Made by a program: the position numbers and the translations under genes
Shown here: one piece after another, positions 48,534 through 57,813 of the stretch
How positions within the stretch are numbered: position 1 is the first letter of the stretch
Layout of the letters: each line of letters opens with the position of its first letter
NCBI GenBank assembly: GCA_004331795.1
Contig: SJSR01000002.1
Location: 707,675 to 771,674 of the forward strand
Direction of reading: 5' to 3'
Source of the DNA: Erythrobacteraceae bacterium CFH 75059
Lineage (GTDB): Bacteria > Pseudomonadota > Alphaproteobacteria > Sphingomonadales > Sphingomonadaceae
DNA length: 64,000 bases
The notes under the pieces: model-generated
Seen by the model: the letters and a program-made list of their open reading frames with translations, nothing else
What the model was told of the DNA's origin: nothing
The model's database searches: none

Positions 48534-49020
48534 GCTGCATCACCCTTTCCACCGCCATCCGGGCCTCGTCCTCCGCCACCTCGGCGCCGGTCAGCCGCCG
48601 CACGATGTCACGCGACGCCTCGGCCGCGACGCGCTCGAGTTCGCCCAGCGCCTGCTGCCGGGCGGTGGCGATGCTCTGCTCCGCCTCGTCGAGGCGGGTG
48701 TCGAGTGTCGCCTGCACCTCCGCCAGCCGTGCCGCCGTCTGAGCCGCACCGTCCGCCTTGGCCGCGGCGACAATGTCGCGCGCCCGTTCACGCGCCGCCG
48801 CCTCCCGCTGCCGCCAGTCGCGCTCCTGCGCCTGCGCCTCCTCGCGGGCATTGTGCGCCGCGAGAAGATCGCCAGCGATCTGCTGGTCACGCTGATCCAC
48901 CGTGTCGAGAATGCGCGGCAGCATGCCACGCCCCACGACGAGGTAGACCAGCCCGAAGAAGATCAGCAGCCAGAAGGCCTGGCTGGCGAAGGTTTCGGAC
49001 AGTTGCGCGATCTGTGGCAT
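48526..49020 (-). CDS. atpG: ATP synthase F0 subunit b-prime
   Basis: A 164-residue second b-type stalk subunit. Seen: N-terminal MPQIAQLSETFASQAFWLL leading into one membrane helix (FWLLIFFGLVYLVVG), then PRILDTVDQRDQQIAGDL, the usual b-prime signature, and a long helical tail. Photosynthetic and alphaproteobacterial enzymes carry b and b-prime as a heterodimer. The gene is often called atpF-prime or atpG. Confidence 0.92.
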   Translation of the reverse strand: MPQIAQLSETFASQAFWLLIFFGLVYLVVGRGMLPRILDTVDQRDQQIAGDLLAAHNAREEAQAQERDWRQREAAARERARDIVAAAKADGAAQTAARLAEVQATLDTRLDEAEQSIATARQQALGELERVAAEASRDIVRRLTGAEVAEDEARMAVERVMQRG

Positions 49021-49102
49021 CGGGAGCGGTTCCGAACGGGGTCAGCAGGCGTTCAAGGCCCGCAGGCGGATCACCTCCGACCCGCCCGCGCGCCGGTGCC
49101 GT

Positions 49103-49336
49103 TCAGGCAACAAAGACGAGGATCATCGCCACGACGAAGGCCAGCAGGCCGAGCAGTTCCGCCGCGGCGAAGCCGATGAAGAGACGGCCCTGCTGGCCAT
49201 CGGCGGCACCCGGATTGCGAAGCGCGCCTTCCAGATACTTGGCGAACACATTGCCCACCCCGAGAGCGGCCAGACCGGCGCCGATCGCGGCAAGACCGGC
49301 ACCGAGCATGCGTGCAGCTTCAACGTCCATGTTCAT
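49103..49336 (-). CDS. atpE: ATP synthase F0 subunit c
   Basis: A 77-residue rotor-ring proteolipid: two transmembrane helices joined by the polar loop ALRNPGAADGQQG. The proton-carrying Glu lies in the second helix in GFAAAELLGLLAF, and the Gly-rich first helix is AGLAAIGAGLAALGVG. Two in-frame ATGs (49336 and 49330) are possible. It lies between a and b-prime with gaps of 49 and 82 bases. Confidence 0.97.
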   Translation of the reverse strand: MNMDVEAARMLGAGLAAIGAGLAALGVGNVFAKYLEGALRNPGAADGQQGRLFIGFAAAELLGLLAFVVAMILVFVA

Positions 49337-49385
49337 AACTCCTTAGATTCAGTTCAAGCGTGTTCGGGAACCCCGGCAGGCGGGG

Positions 49386-50183
49386 TCAGTGAAGGTTTTC
49401 CGCATCGCTGATGTAGAGCGACGTGAGCAGGGCGAAGACGTAGGCCTGGATGCCCGCCACGAGGATTTCGAGCGCGCTGATGCCGACCATAAGGACGAAG
49501 GCGGGCAGCGCGACCACCCCTCCCCACAGCGGCCCGGCATTGCCGCCGTCGATGACGAAGCTCGACAGCACCTTGAGCAGCAGGTGCCCGGCCATCATCG
49601 CCACGAAGAGGCGCAAGGCCAGCGAGAACGGCCGCACGAGGAAGCTGATCAGCTCGATGGGGAAGATGATGGGGACCATCGGCAACGGCGTGCCGTGCGG
49701 CACGAAGAGCGAAAAGAACTTCAGCCCGTGCTTGGCGAAGCCGACGATCAGCACGATGGAAAAGCTGATCAGCGCCAGCACGCCCGTGACCGTGAAATGG
49801 CTGGTGAAGGTGAAGGGATGCACCCCGACGACGCCCAGCGGCATCAGCCCGAGCAGGTTGGCGAACAGGATGAACATGAACAGCGAGAACACGTAGGGCA
49901 GGTACTTGCGGCCGCCCTTGCCGATGTTCGCTTCAAGCATGCCGTCGATGAAGCCAGTGAAGCTCTCCACCGCCATCTGCCAGCGGCCCGGCACGAGCTG
50001 GCGCTTCATGCCGCCCAGCATGAACACCCACAGGAGCACGGCGGCGACCATCATCCACAGGGCGCTGTTGGTGAAGGCGATGTTGTAGCCGGCCAGCGTC
50101 CAGTCCTGCGTGCCCCAGAGAGGCTCGATCGTGAACTGGTACATCGGATCGACCTTGGCCGGTGCAGCTACCACGACATGCAT
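49386..50183 (-). CDS. atpB: ATP synthase F0 subunit a
   Basis: A 265-residue stator subunit forming the proton half-channels. Seen: a start of VDPMYQFTIEPLWG typical for the class, LPYVFSLFMFILFANLLGLMP, HFTVTGVLALISF, and the essential Arg region FLVRPFSLALRLFVAMMAGH. Five or six membrane helices are evident. ATG 50183 is preferred; a GTG at 50222 would add 13 residues. It follows atpI by 54 bases. Confidence 0.97.
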   Translation of the reverse strand: MHVVVAAPAKVDPMYQFTIEPLWGTQDWTLAGYNIAFTNSALWMMVAAVLLWVFMLGGMKRQLVPGRWQMAVESFTGFIDGMLEANIGKGGRKYLPYVFSLFMFILFANLLGLMPLGVVGVHPFTFTSHFTVTGVLALISFSIVLIVGFAKHGLKFFSLFVPHGTPLPMVPIIFPIELISFLVRPFSLALRLFVAMMAGHLLLKVLSSFVIDGGNAGPLWGGVVALPAFVLMVGISALEILVAGIQAYVFALLTSLYISDAENLH

Positions 50184-50237
50184 GCCCTTGCTCGAATCGG
50201 GTGCGGCCGCTCTGTGCCGCACGCCCTCGCCTTGACT

Positions 50238-50555
50238 TCACTCCGGAGGCCGCGCGGCCATCCGCATCACGTTCCTGAAGGCCACCACAACGCCAAGGAA
50301 CAGCCCGATCAGCAGACCCCAGGGACCGGTGCCCGCCAGGTAATCAACCGTCCCGCCGACGACGAGACCGCCGACGATGCCCCCCAGCAGATCGGCCAGA
50401 ACCCGGCTGCCGCTGCGATAGCTCGCGTCGGTGGCCGTCCCGTGAGCCGGAGTGCGTCCGCCTTCGCGCCTGCGAGCCGCCTCGAGCCGCTCCTCGAGCG
50501 CCGCGATGCGGACATCCTCGCCGTGGGATCCCGGTGCGTTCGGATCGTCGGTCAT
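50238..50555 (-). CDS. atpI: AtpI/AtpZ-like ATP synthase assembly protein
   Basis: A 105-residue membrane protein with a charged N-terminal helix (ALEERLEAARRREGG) and two transmembrane helices (LADLLGGIVGGLVVGGTVDY and GLLIGLFLGVVVAFRNVM). This Gly-rich hairpin matches the AtpI/AtpZ family, reported to help c-ring assembly or Mg/Ca transport. It is first in the leftward F0 operon; the promoter should lie in 50556-50743. Confidence 0.88.
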   Translation of the reverse strand: MTDDPNAPGSHGEDVRIAALEERLEAARRREGGRTPAHGTATDASYRSGSRVLADLLGGIVGGLVVGGTVDYLAGTGPWGLLIGLFLGVVVAFRNVMRMAARPPE

Positions 50556-50743
50556 GGAGCGCGCGTTAGGACACGTTCACTCCACAGGCAACAACCCGCC
50601 CGCACGAGGCGAGGCCCCCTTAGGTGCGCCGCTTGCGCAAGTCAACCGGAGCCGGCGGACGCCCTCCCGCCCTCGTCGGCGCCCGCCTCTTGAACCCGTG
50701 GCGCGCCCACGGCAACAGGCACAGCGGACGTCGAGGAGGCACG

Positions 50744-51439
50744 GTGCGGCACGGATCACCCCCCATGGCCCACAGCGGCACAGGGCACCGCGAGCGGCTG
50801 CGCGCGCGGCTGCTCGCGGGCGGCGACGAGGCGCTGGCCGATTACGAGCTGCTCGAATTCCTGCTCTTCGCCAGCATCAGGCAGGGCGACACCAAGCCGC
50901 TCGCCAAGGCGCTGATCGCCCATTTCGGCTCGCTGGCCGCCGTGCTGAGTGCCGAACCCGCCGCGCTGCAACAGGTGCGCGGCATGGGCGCGAGCAGCGT
51001 GGCGGCGCTGAAGGCGGTGGCGCTCGCCGCCCGGCGGATGGCGCGGATCACCGCCACCGAGAAGCCGCTGCTGGGCAGCTGGTCGGCGCTCCTGGACTAT
51101 CTCACCATCGACATGGCGCATCTGCCGCATGAGCGGGTCCGGGTGCTTTACCTCGACACGCAGAACCGGCTGGTGCTCGACCACCTCGTGTCCGAGGGAT
51201 CGATCGACGAGGCCGCAATTCACCCGCGCGAGGTGATTCGCCGCGCCTTCGACGTGGGTGCGGCGGCGCTGATCCTGGTCCACAACCATCCGAGCGGTCG
51301 TGCCGAGCCGAGCAAGGCCGACATCGCCATCACCGGCCACATCGCGGAAGCGGGCCGGCTGCTGGGGATAACCGTCCACGATCACGTGATCGTCGGACGC
51401 GAAGGCTGCGTCTCGCTGCGCGCGCGGGGGCTGCTCTGA
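50744..51439 (+). CDS. radC: RadC/JAB-domain DNA repair-associated protein
   Basis: A 231-residue protein (224 if ATG 50765 is used). Seen: an N-terminal GHRERLRARL, a helix-hairpin-helix-like segment LQQVRGMGASSVAALKAV, and the JAMM metal site with EAAIHPRE, LVHNHPSGRAEPSKADI. RadC-type proteins were linked to repair, but their molecular function remains unclear. GTG 50744 has AGGAGG just four bases upstream; ATG 50765 has no visible site but gives a more typical N-terminus. Confidence 0.92.
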   Translation: MRHGSPPMAHSGTGHRERLRARLLAGGDEALADYELLEFLLFASIRQGDTKPLAKALIAHFGSLAAVLSAEPAALQQVRGMGASSVAALKAVALAARRMARITATEKPLLGSWSALLDYLTIDMAHLPHERVRVLYLDTQNRLVLDHLVSEGSIDEAAIHPREVIRRAFDVGAAALILVHNHPSGRAEPSKADIAITGHIAEAGRLLGITVHDHVIVGREGCVSLRARGLL

Positions 51440-51522
51440 GGCGTCCGCAACGCCAGCGCATCCTTGCACGCCGTGCCGCAGCTTCCTAGCGCGGCGGCGC
51501 AGCACCAGCCGGAGACATCGCC

Positions 51523-52878
51523 ATGGTTCCACGTTACGCCCGTCCGCCGATGATCGCCCTGTGGGAGCCGGAGGCGCGCTATCGCATCTGGTTCGAGATC
51601 GAGGCGCACGCGACCCAGAAGCTCGCCGATCTGGGTGTCGTGCCCGCGCGCGCGGCGGATGCCCTGTGGCGGTGGTGGGACACGCAGCCGCAGATCGACG
51701 TCGCCGCCATCGACGCGATCGAGGCGGTGACGCGCCATGATGTGATCGCCTTCCTCACCTGGGTGGCCGAACAGGTGGGCGAGGACGCCCGCTTCCTGCA
51801 TCAGGGCATGACCAGTTCCGATGTGCTCGACACGACGCTGGCGGTGCAGCTCAGCCGGGCGGCGGACCTTCTCCTGGAGGATCTGGACGCCCTGCTCGCG
51901 GCGCTCGAGCGGCGGGCGCAGGAACACAGATACACGCCGACCATCGGCCGCAGCCACGGCATTCATGCCGAGCCGACGACCTTCGGGCTCAAGCTGGCGC
52001 AGGCCTACGCAGAATTCGCCCGCTGCCGCGAGCGGCTCGTGGCGGCCCGGCGGGAGATCGCCACCTGCGCCATCTCCGGCGCCGTGGGCACGTTCGCCAA
52101 CATCGCGCCCGAGGTGGAGGCGCATGTGGCACGGCAGCTCGGGCTGAGCGTGGAGCCGATCTCCACCCAGATCATTCCCCGCGACCGGCACGCCATGTTC
52201 TTCGCCACGCTGGCCGTGATCGCCGGCTCCATCGAGCGGCTGGCGGTCGAGATCCGCCACCTGCAGCGCACCGAGGTGCTGGAGGCGGAGGAGTATTTCG
52301 CGCCGGGGCAGAAAGGCTCCTCGGCCATGCCGCACAAGCGAAACCCGGTGCTGACCGAAAACCTCACCGGCCTTGCCCGCATGGTGCGCGCCTATGCCCT
52401 GCCGGCGCTGGAAAACGTCGCCCTGTGGCACGAGCGGGACATCTCCCACTCGTCGGTGGAACGGTTCATCGGCCCGGATGCGACGATCACCCTCGATTTC
52501 GCTCTCGCGCGGCTCACCGGGGTCGTCGACAAGCTGGTCGTCTATCCCGAACGCATGCGGCGCAACCTCGACCGCATGGGCGGGCTGGTCCATTCCCAGC
52601 GTGTCCTGCTGGCGCTGACGCAGAAGGGCATGAGCCGCGAGGACGCCTATGCCGTGGTGCAGCGTCACGCCATGGAGGTGTGGGGCAGCGACGGCGAGAC
52701 TTCGCTGCTGTCGCTGCTGTCCGCCGATCCCGAGGTGACGCGGCTGCTCGATGAAGACGCGCTGGCGGCGCTGTTCGATCCCGAACACCACTTCCGCCAC
52801 GTGGACACGATCTTCGCGCGCGTCTTCCCCGGTTCGCCGCCCGCCGCGGCGCTGGACGGAGAGGGGCGTTCGGCCTAG
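51523..52878 (+). CDS. purB: Adenylosuccinate lyase
   Basis: A 451-residue tetrameric lyase acting twice in purine synthesis (SAICAR to AICAR, and adenylosuccinate to AMP). Seen: MVPRYARPPM N-terminus typical of the enzyme, FLHQGMTSSDVLDT, IGRSHGIHAEPTTFG with the general acid His, and the lyase signature KGSSAMPHKRNPVLTEN. Length is normal. It lies in a rightward run from radC to folC, 83 bases after radC. Confidence 0.97.
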   Translation: MVPRYARPPMIALWEPEARYRIWFEIEAHATQKLADLGVVPARAADALWRWWDTQPQIDVAAIDAIEAVTRHDVIAFLTWVAEQVGEDARFLHQGMTSSDVLDTTLAVQLSRAADLLLEDLDALLAALERRAQEHRYTPTIGRSHGIHAEPTTFGLKLAQAYAEFARCRERLVAARREIATCAISGAVGTFANIAPEVEAHVARQLGLSVEPISTQIIPRDRHAMFFATLAVIAGSIERLAVEIRHLQRTEVLEAEEYFAPGQKGSSAMPHKRNPVLTENLTGLARMVRAYALPALENVALWHERDISHSSVERFIGPDATITLDFALARLTGVVDKLVVYPERMRRNLDRMGGLVHSQRVLLALTQKGMSREDAYAVVQRHAMEVWGSDGETSLLSLLSADPEVTRLLDEDALAALFDPEHHFRHVDTIFARVFPGSPPAAALDGEGRSA

Positions 52879-52920
52879 CACAGCGGGAGCAAGCCCGCCG
52901 CGCGGCGGGGTGGAGGACAC

Positions 52921-53277
52921 ATGCATCTCGTGCGCACGATCGTCTGGGTCGCTCTCCTGTTCGGCCTGCTCCTGTTCAGCTGGGCCAACTGGGAACCGGG
53001 CATCTCAGTGCGGATCTGGACCAATCTGGTGGTGGACACGCGGCTGCCGGCCCTGGTCATCGTCGCCTTCCTCGCCGGGCTGGTGCCGATGTGGCTGATC
53101 CATCGCGGCGCGATGTGGCGGCTCCAGCGCCGGCTGCAGAGCGCCGAGGACGCACGGGCTCACCCGGCTCCCGCCGCCGTTCACCGACCCGGCGACGCGC
53201 GTGCGGCCGCGTCCGCGGATGGGCTCCAGCCGGTGCGGCCGGACCGTCCCGGCAGCCCGGATGCCGGCCGGCCGTGA
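52921..53277 (+). CDS. lapA: LapA domain (DUF1049) membrane protein
   Basis: A 118-residue inner-membrane protein with two transmembrane helices (RTIVWVALLFGLLLFSWANW and PALVIVAFLAGLVPMWLIHR), followed by a short basic helix and a disordered Pro/Ala/Arg tail of about 40 residues. The LapA family links lipopolysaccharide assembly to LpxC turnover in E. coli with LapB; no lapB is in this window. The stop overlaps the pyrF GTG as GTGA. Confidence 0.8.
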   Translation: MHLVRTIVWVALLFGLLLFSWANWEPGISVRIWTNLVVDTRLPALVIVAFLAGLVPMWLIHRGAMWRLQRRLQSAEDARAHPAPAAVHRPGDARAAASADGLQPVRPDRPGSPDAGRP

Positions 53278-53948
53278 CCAACCCGATCTGCCTTGCCGTC
53301 GATCTGCCGCGCCTCGACGCCGCGAAGGCGCTGGTGACGCAGGTGGCGACGCACATCGGCATGGTGAAGCTCGGGCTGGAGTTCTTCTGCGCCCACGGCC
53401 GGGCCGGGGTGCTCGACATGGGGCATCTGGGCCTGCCGGTGTTCCTCGACCTGAAGCTCCACGACATCCCCAACACGGTGGCCCGCGCGATGCAGGCGCT
53501 CAGCATGCTCGAGCCAGCGGTGGTCACCGTGCACGCCGCCGGCGGCCGGGCGATGATGGAGGACGCCAAGGCGGCCGCCCCGCCGCACACCAAGGTCGTG
53601 GCGGTGACCGCCCTGACGAGCCTCGACCAGCGCGATCTGGAGCGCAGCGGCGTGACCGGCACCATCGCCGATCAGGTCCGGCGGCTGGCGGATCTGGCGC
53701 AGCTTGCCGGCCTCGACGGGATCGTCTGCTCCGGGCACGAGGTCGAAGCGGTCCGCTCGTCCTGGCCGGGAGGCTATTTCGTGGTTCCGGGGCTGCGTCT
53801 GGACGACGCGGGCACGGGCGACCAGAAGCGGGTCGTCACGCCGCGCCAGGCGCGCGACCGCGGCGGCAGCCTGCTGGTCGTGGGCCGTCCGATCAGCCGG
53901 GCGGCCGACCCGCTGGCGGCGGCACGCGCGATCGAAGCGACGCTGTAG
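53274..53948 (+). CDS. pyrF: Orotidine 5-phosphate decarboxylase
   Basis: A 224-residue TIM-barrel enzyme that makes UMP from OMP. Seen: ICLAVDLPRLDAA, GMVKLGLEFF, the catalytic DLKLHDIPNTV (Asp-x-Lys-x-x-Asp), VTVHAAGG, and the phosphate-binding PGLRLDDAGTGDQKRV and VVGRPISRA. GTG start at 53274 overlapping the lapA stop. Placement between lapA and the trp genes is common in this class. Confidence 0.96.
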   Translation: MTNPICLAVDLPRLDAAKALVTQVATHIGMVKLGLEFFCAHGRAGVLDMGHLGLPVFLDLKLHDIPNTVARAMQALSMLEPAVVTVHAAGGRAMMEDAKAAAPPHTKVVAVTALTSLDQRDLERSGVTGTIADQVRRLADLAQLAGLDGIVCSGHEVEAVRSSWPGGYFVVPGLRLDDAGTGDQKRVVTPRQARDRGGSLLVVGRPISRAADPLAAARAIEATL

Positions 53949-53967
53949 CCGCGCCACCCGGCCACGC

Positions 53968-53990
53968 TTGACAAACACGCGTGCGGTTTG
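53968..53990. promoter_or_regulatory. TTGACA box overlapping a dyad, upstream of the exported aminopeptidase gene
   Basis: A perfect -35 hexamer TTGACA (53968-53973) overlaps a dyad: CAAAC (53972-53976) and GTTTG (53986-53990) around the self-complementary CACGCGTG (53976-53983). No convincing -10 box was found at 16-18 bases. The arrangement looks like a repressor operator over a promoter, and would let the aminopeptidase and trpF be expressed apart from pyrF. Confidence 0.4.
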
Positions 53991-54048
53991 CTCCGGAGCG
54001 GCAATCCGGTTTCTTCCCGCACGCACTTTCCCACGGAGTTCTGGTTCC

Positions 54049-55623
54049 ATGCGTCTGATCCTGCTTGCTTCCGCCGCGGCGCTGGCCCTTGTGCCGGCCA
54101 CCGCCTCCGCGCAGTCCGAGCGCGTGCCCGTCGGCAGCGGCGTCTCGCCCGTTACCCTCGGCAACACGGCCGAACGGCCGCTGCGGTTCGCGGTGGCCGT
54201 GCCGTCCTCGGGCACGCTTGTGATCCCCATGGCCGGCGCGGCGGACCTGTCCCGCGTGCCACCGGCGCTCGTCCCGGCGGTGCGGGACGCCGTTGCGGCC
54301 GCGGGGTTCAAGGCGGACGCGGACGAAACGCTGAACCTGTATGCGACCGGCGGTTACCAGCGGGTGCTGCTGATCGGCATGGGCACGGGCGAGCCGGATG
54401 CCGTGGCGCTGGCCAATCTCGGCGGCCGCGCGGCACAGGCCACCCGCGGCGCCACCACGCCGGTGGCGATCATCGCCACGGGCCTGTCCGGCACTCTCGA
54501 CCAGCCGGCGGCCCACGTCGCCAGGGGCGCGGGACTGGGCCAGTACCGCTTCGACCAGCTGCGCACGGTCGGTCGCAGCACGGGCGGCGACCAGCCGATC
54601 ACGATCGTCGGCGACGCCGGAACCGAGGCTGCCTACCGCCGGGAGCACGCCGGGCTGGTGGACGCGATGCGGCTGACCCGCGACCTCATCTTCATGCCGG
54701 CCAACATGGTCTACCCGGAAAGCTTCGTTGCCATGGCGCGCGAGGCGTTCAACGGCGTTCCCAACGTCCGCATCACCGTGCTCGACGAGGCGCAGATGCG
54801 GCGGCTCAACATGGGGGCGATCCTGTCCGTGTCGCAGGGGTCGGCCCGGCCGGCGCGGATGATGATCGTGGAATACCGCGGCGGCGGCGACGCGGCCCCG
54901 CTGGCGCTGGTCGGCAAGGGGATCACCTTCGACACAGGGGGCATCTCGCTCAAGCCGGGGGCGGGCATGGAAGCGATGAAGGGCGACATGGCCGGCGCGG
55001 CCGGGGTCATCGGCGCGGTGCTCTCGGCGGCGCGGCGCGGGGCGCGGGCGAATGTCGTCGCGGTCGCGGCGCTGGCCGAGAACATGCCCGGCCACAATGC
55101 CACCCGGCCGGGAGACGTGGTCCGGACCATGAACGGACAGACGATCGAGGTGATCAACACCGACGCCGAGGGCCGCATGGTCATGGCCGACGCCAACCAG
55201 TACGTCATCGACCGCTACCGCCCCGCCGCCCTCGTCAATCTCGCCACGCTCACCGGGGCGGTGACGACGGCGCTGGGCGACGACTACGCCGGCCTGTTTG
55301 CGCGTGACGAGGCGCTGGCGCGGCGGATCGAGGACGCGGCGCGCCGGTCGGGCGACCACGTCTGGCGCCTGCCCATCCATCCCAGCTATGCCCAGGACAT
55401 GAAATCGCCGATCGCCGACATCGCCAACGTCACCCGCGCCGCGGGTCCGGGCGCGGGTCGGGCGGCGCATTTCCTCAGCTTCGTGACGCCCGAACCGACG
55501 CCGTGGGCGCACATCGACATGGCCGGCGTCGACGAGCCGCGCGCCGCCCCGACCTCGCCGGAAGGACCGCCGGGGTTCGGCGTCCGCCTGTTCGACGACC
55601 TCATCCGCAGCTTCGAGCGGTGA
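54049..55623 (+). CDS. Exported M17 family leucyl aminopeptidase
   Basis: A 524-residue metallopeptidase of the M17 (PepA) family. The C-terminal catalytic half is clear: VGKGITFDTGGISLKPG (metal Lys and Asp), MKGDMAGAAGV, and NTDAEGRMVMADA, the family signature. Unlike cytosolic PepA it begins with a Sec signal peptide (MRLILLASAAALALVPATASAQS), so it should act in the periplasm or outside. A role in using peptides fits the DPP-IV-like protease in this window. It lies between pyrF and trpF and overlaps trpF as GTGA. Confidence 0.92.
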   Translation: MRLILLASAAALALVPATASAQSERVPVGSGVSPVTLGNTAERPLRFAVAVPSSGTLVIPMAGAADLSRVPPALVPAVRDAVAAAGFKADADETLNLYATGGYQRVLLIGMGTGEPDAVALANLGGRAAQATRGATTPVAIIATGLSGTLDQPAAHVARGAGLGQYRFDQLRTVGRSTGGDQPITIVGDAGTEAAYRREHAGLVDAMRLTRDLIFMPANMVYPESFVAMAREAFNGVPNVRITVLDEAQMRRLNMGAILSVSQGSARPARMMIVEYRGGGDAAPLALVGKGITFDTGGISLKPGAGMEAMKGDMAGAAGVIGAVLSAARRGARANVVAVAALAENMPGHNATRPGDVVRTMNGQTIEVINTDAEGRMVMADANQYVIDRYRPAALVNLATLTGAVTTALGDDYAGLFARDEALARRIEDAARRSGDHVWRLPIHPSYAQDMKSPIADIANVTRAAGPGAGRAAHFLSFVTPEPTPWAHIDMAGVDEPRAAPTSPEGPPGFGVRLFDDLIRSFER

Positions 55624-56273
55624 GCGAATCCGCCGCGCGCGGCCGCGTCCAGGTCAAGATCTGCGGGCTGACCACCGCCGAGACCGTCGACGCCGCGGTT
55701 GATGCGGGGGCGACGCACATCGGCTTCGTCCACCACCCGCCCTCGCCGCGCCATCTGGAACCGGGCGACGCGGCCCGGTTGCGGGCGCGCATCCCGCCGA
55801 CCGCGCGCGTCGTGCTGCTGACGTCGGAGGCCGAGCCGCTGGTCCTGGGACGAGCCATCGAGGCGATCCGCCCGGACGTGCTCCAGTTCCACGGACGCGA
55901 GTCGCCGCAATGGGTCGGGCTGGTGCGGGAAAACACCCGGCTCGAGGTGTGGAAGGCCGTGGGGATGCGCGACGCCGGAACGCTGGAACGCGCGGCGAAA
56001 TGGACGGGCATCGTCGATCGGCTGATCTTCGACGCGCCCGCCGCCGCCCTGCCCGGCGGCAATGGCGAGACGTTCGACTGGTCCCTGCTGAAAGATCACC
56101 GGCACCAAGTGCCCTGGGGCCTTGCCGGCGGTCTGACGCCGGACAATGTGACCCAGGCGATCCGCGCCACCGGGGCCGAACTGGTCGATGTCTCGAGCGG
56201 GGTGGAGCGTGAGCCGGGCGTCAAGGACAGCGACCTCGTCCGCGCCTTCTGCGCGGCGGCGCTGTCAGCCTGA
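55620..56273 (+). CDS. trpF: Phosphoribosylanthranilate isomerase
   Basis: A 217-residue TIM-barrel enzyme of tryptophan synthesis. Seen: VKICGLTTAETVDAA with the catalytic Cys, HIGFVHHPPSPRHL (the usual FxxxSPRxV), VLQFHGRESP, and GLAGGLTPDNV plus DVSSGVE for phosphate binding and the general acid. GTG start at 55620 overlapping the aminopeptidase stop by four bases. Confidence 0.96.
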   Translation: MSESAARGRVQVKICGLTTAETVDAAVDAGATHIGFVHHPPSPRHLEPGDAARLRARIPPTARVVLLTSEAEPLVLGRAIEAIRPDVLQFHGRESPQWVGLVRENTRLEVWKAVGMRDAGTLERAAKWTGIVDRLIFDAPAAALPGGNGETFDWSLLKDHRHQVPWGLAGGLTPDNVTQAIRATGAELVDVSSGVEREPGVKDSDLVRAFCAAALSA

Positions 56274-56361
56274 TGCCGCGGAAGCGCTTCGCCTCGCCCG
56301 GCCCTTCCGCGCCAGACGCACGCTGGACAGGGTGGGTCCGCCCGCGCAAAGGGACTAAGCG

Positions 56362-57576
56362 ATGAGCAACGCCCTCAACACCTACCGCAACCAGCCCGAC
56401 GAACGCGGCCATTTCGGTGCCTATGGCGGCCGGTTCGTGGCCGAAACGCTGATGCCGCTGATCCTCGAGCTTGAGCGCGCCTACCGGGCGGCGCAGGCGG
56501 ACCCGTCCTTTGCGGCGGAGTTCCAGCATCTGCTGACCCACTATGTCGGCCGCCCCTCGCCGCTCTACTTCGCGGAACGCCTGACCGAAAGTCTGGGCGG
56601 GGCGCAGGTGTGGTTCAAGCGGGACGAGCTGAACCACACCGGCGCGCACAAGATCAACAACTGTGTCGGTCAGGTGCTGCTGGCGCGCCGCATGGGCAAG
56701 ACGCGCATCATCGCGGAGACGGGCGCGGGTCAGCACGGGGTCGCCACCGCCACCGTGTGCGCCCGCTTCGGCCTGCCCTGCGTCGTCTACATGGGCGCCA
56801 CCGATGTCGCCCGGCAGCAGCCCAACGTGTTCCGGATGAAGCTGCTCGGCGCCACGGTCGTCCCGGTGACGAGCGGGCGCGGCACGCTCAAGGACGCGAT
56901 GAACGAGGCGATGCGCGACTGGGTCGCCAACGTCCACGACACCTTCTACATCATCGGCACCGCCGCCGGGCCGCACCCTTACCCCGAGATGGTCCGCGAC
57001 TTTCAATCCGTGATCGGGCGCGAGGCGCGGGCGCAGATGCTCGACCGCATCGGCCGCCTGCCGGACCTGCTGGTCGCGGCGATCGGCGGCGGATCGAACG
57101 CGCTCGGCCTGTTCCACCCGTTCCTCGACGACCCGGACGTCAGGATGCTCGGCGTCGAGGCGGCAGGGCGCGGCCTGCATGGCGAGGAGCACGCGGCGTC
57201 GCTTTTGGGCGGGTCGCCCGGCATCCTCCACGGCAACAGGACCTATCTGCTCCAGGACGAAGATGGCCAGATCACCGAGGGCCATTCGATCAGCGCCGGG
57301 CTGGACTATCCCGGCATCGGCCCGGAACACGCCTGGCTGAAGGACACCGGCCGCGTGGAATACACCGCCGTCACCGACCAGGAGGCGCTGGAGGCGTTTC
57401 AGCTGCTCTGCCGGACGGAGGGGATCCTTCCTGCGCTGGAGCCGAGCCACGCGATCCATGCCGTGGCGCAGCGGGCGAAGGCGATGCCGAAGGACAGCGT
57501 CATCCTTGCAAACCTTTGCGGACGCGGGGACAAGGACATCTTCACCGTGGCCGAAGCGCTGGGAGTGGAGATGTGA
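56362..57576 (+). CDS. trpB: Tryptophan synthase beta chain
   Basis: A 404-residue PLP enzyme condensing indole and serine. Seen: [36 protein letters not shown] with the PLP Lys at about residue 97, [14 protein letters not shown] with the catalytic Glu, GGGSNA for PLP phosphate binding, and CGRGDKD near the end. Length is normal. It follows trpF by 88 bases. Confidence 0.98.
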   Translation: MSNALNTYRNQPDERGHFGAYGGRFVAETLMPLILELERAYRAAQADPSFAAEFQHLLTHYVGRPSPLYFAERLTESLGGAQVWFKRDELNHTGAHKINNCVGQVLLARRMGKTRIIAETGAGQHGVATATVCARFGLPCVVYMGATDVARQQPNVFRMKLLGATVVPVTSGRGTLKDAMNEAMRDWVANVHDTFYIIGTAAGPHPYPEMVRDFQSVIGREARAQMLDRIGRLPDLLVAAIGGGSNALGLFHPFLDDPDVRMLGVEAAGRGLHGEEHAASLLGGSPGILHGNRTYLLQDEDGQITEGHSISAGLDYPGIGPEHAWLKDTGRVEYTAVTDQEALEAFQLLCRTEGILPALEPSHAIHAVAQRAKAMPKDSVILANLCGRGDKDIFTVAEALGVEM

Positions 57577-57766
57577 GCCGCTCGGCGCGCGAGGAAAGCG
57601 TTGGCTGTCAGGCACCTCGCGTTTCCGATTGCCGCCGGCTCTGCGGTTCATCACGCCTCTGTCCTACCGTGCATCCCATCGGTCATGACATGCTGTGCGC
57701 CGATCCATGCTGACAAACTCCCGCCGCCGCATCCGGGGACGCTTGCAGCCCGCGTTTTCTGCTTCT

Positions 57767-57787
57767 GGACCGTGTAACATGCGGTCC
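57767..57787. promoter_or_regulatory. Inverted repeat in the trpB-trpA gap
   Basis: GGACCG and CGGTCC flank a 9-base centre, 26 bases before the trpA ATG. It may be an operator or leader hairpin for trpA. No clear -35/-10 pair was found in the 237-base gap. Confidence 0.3.
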
Positions 57788-57813
57788 ATGTCTCCCGTCA
57801 CACGAGCGCGATC

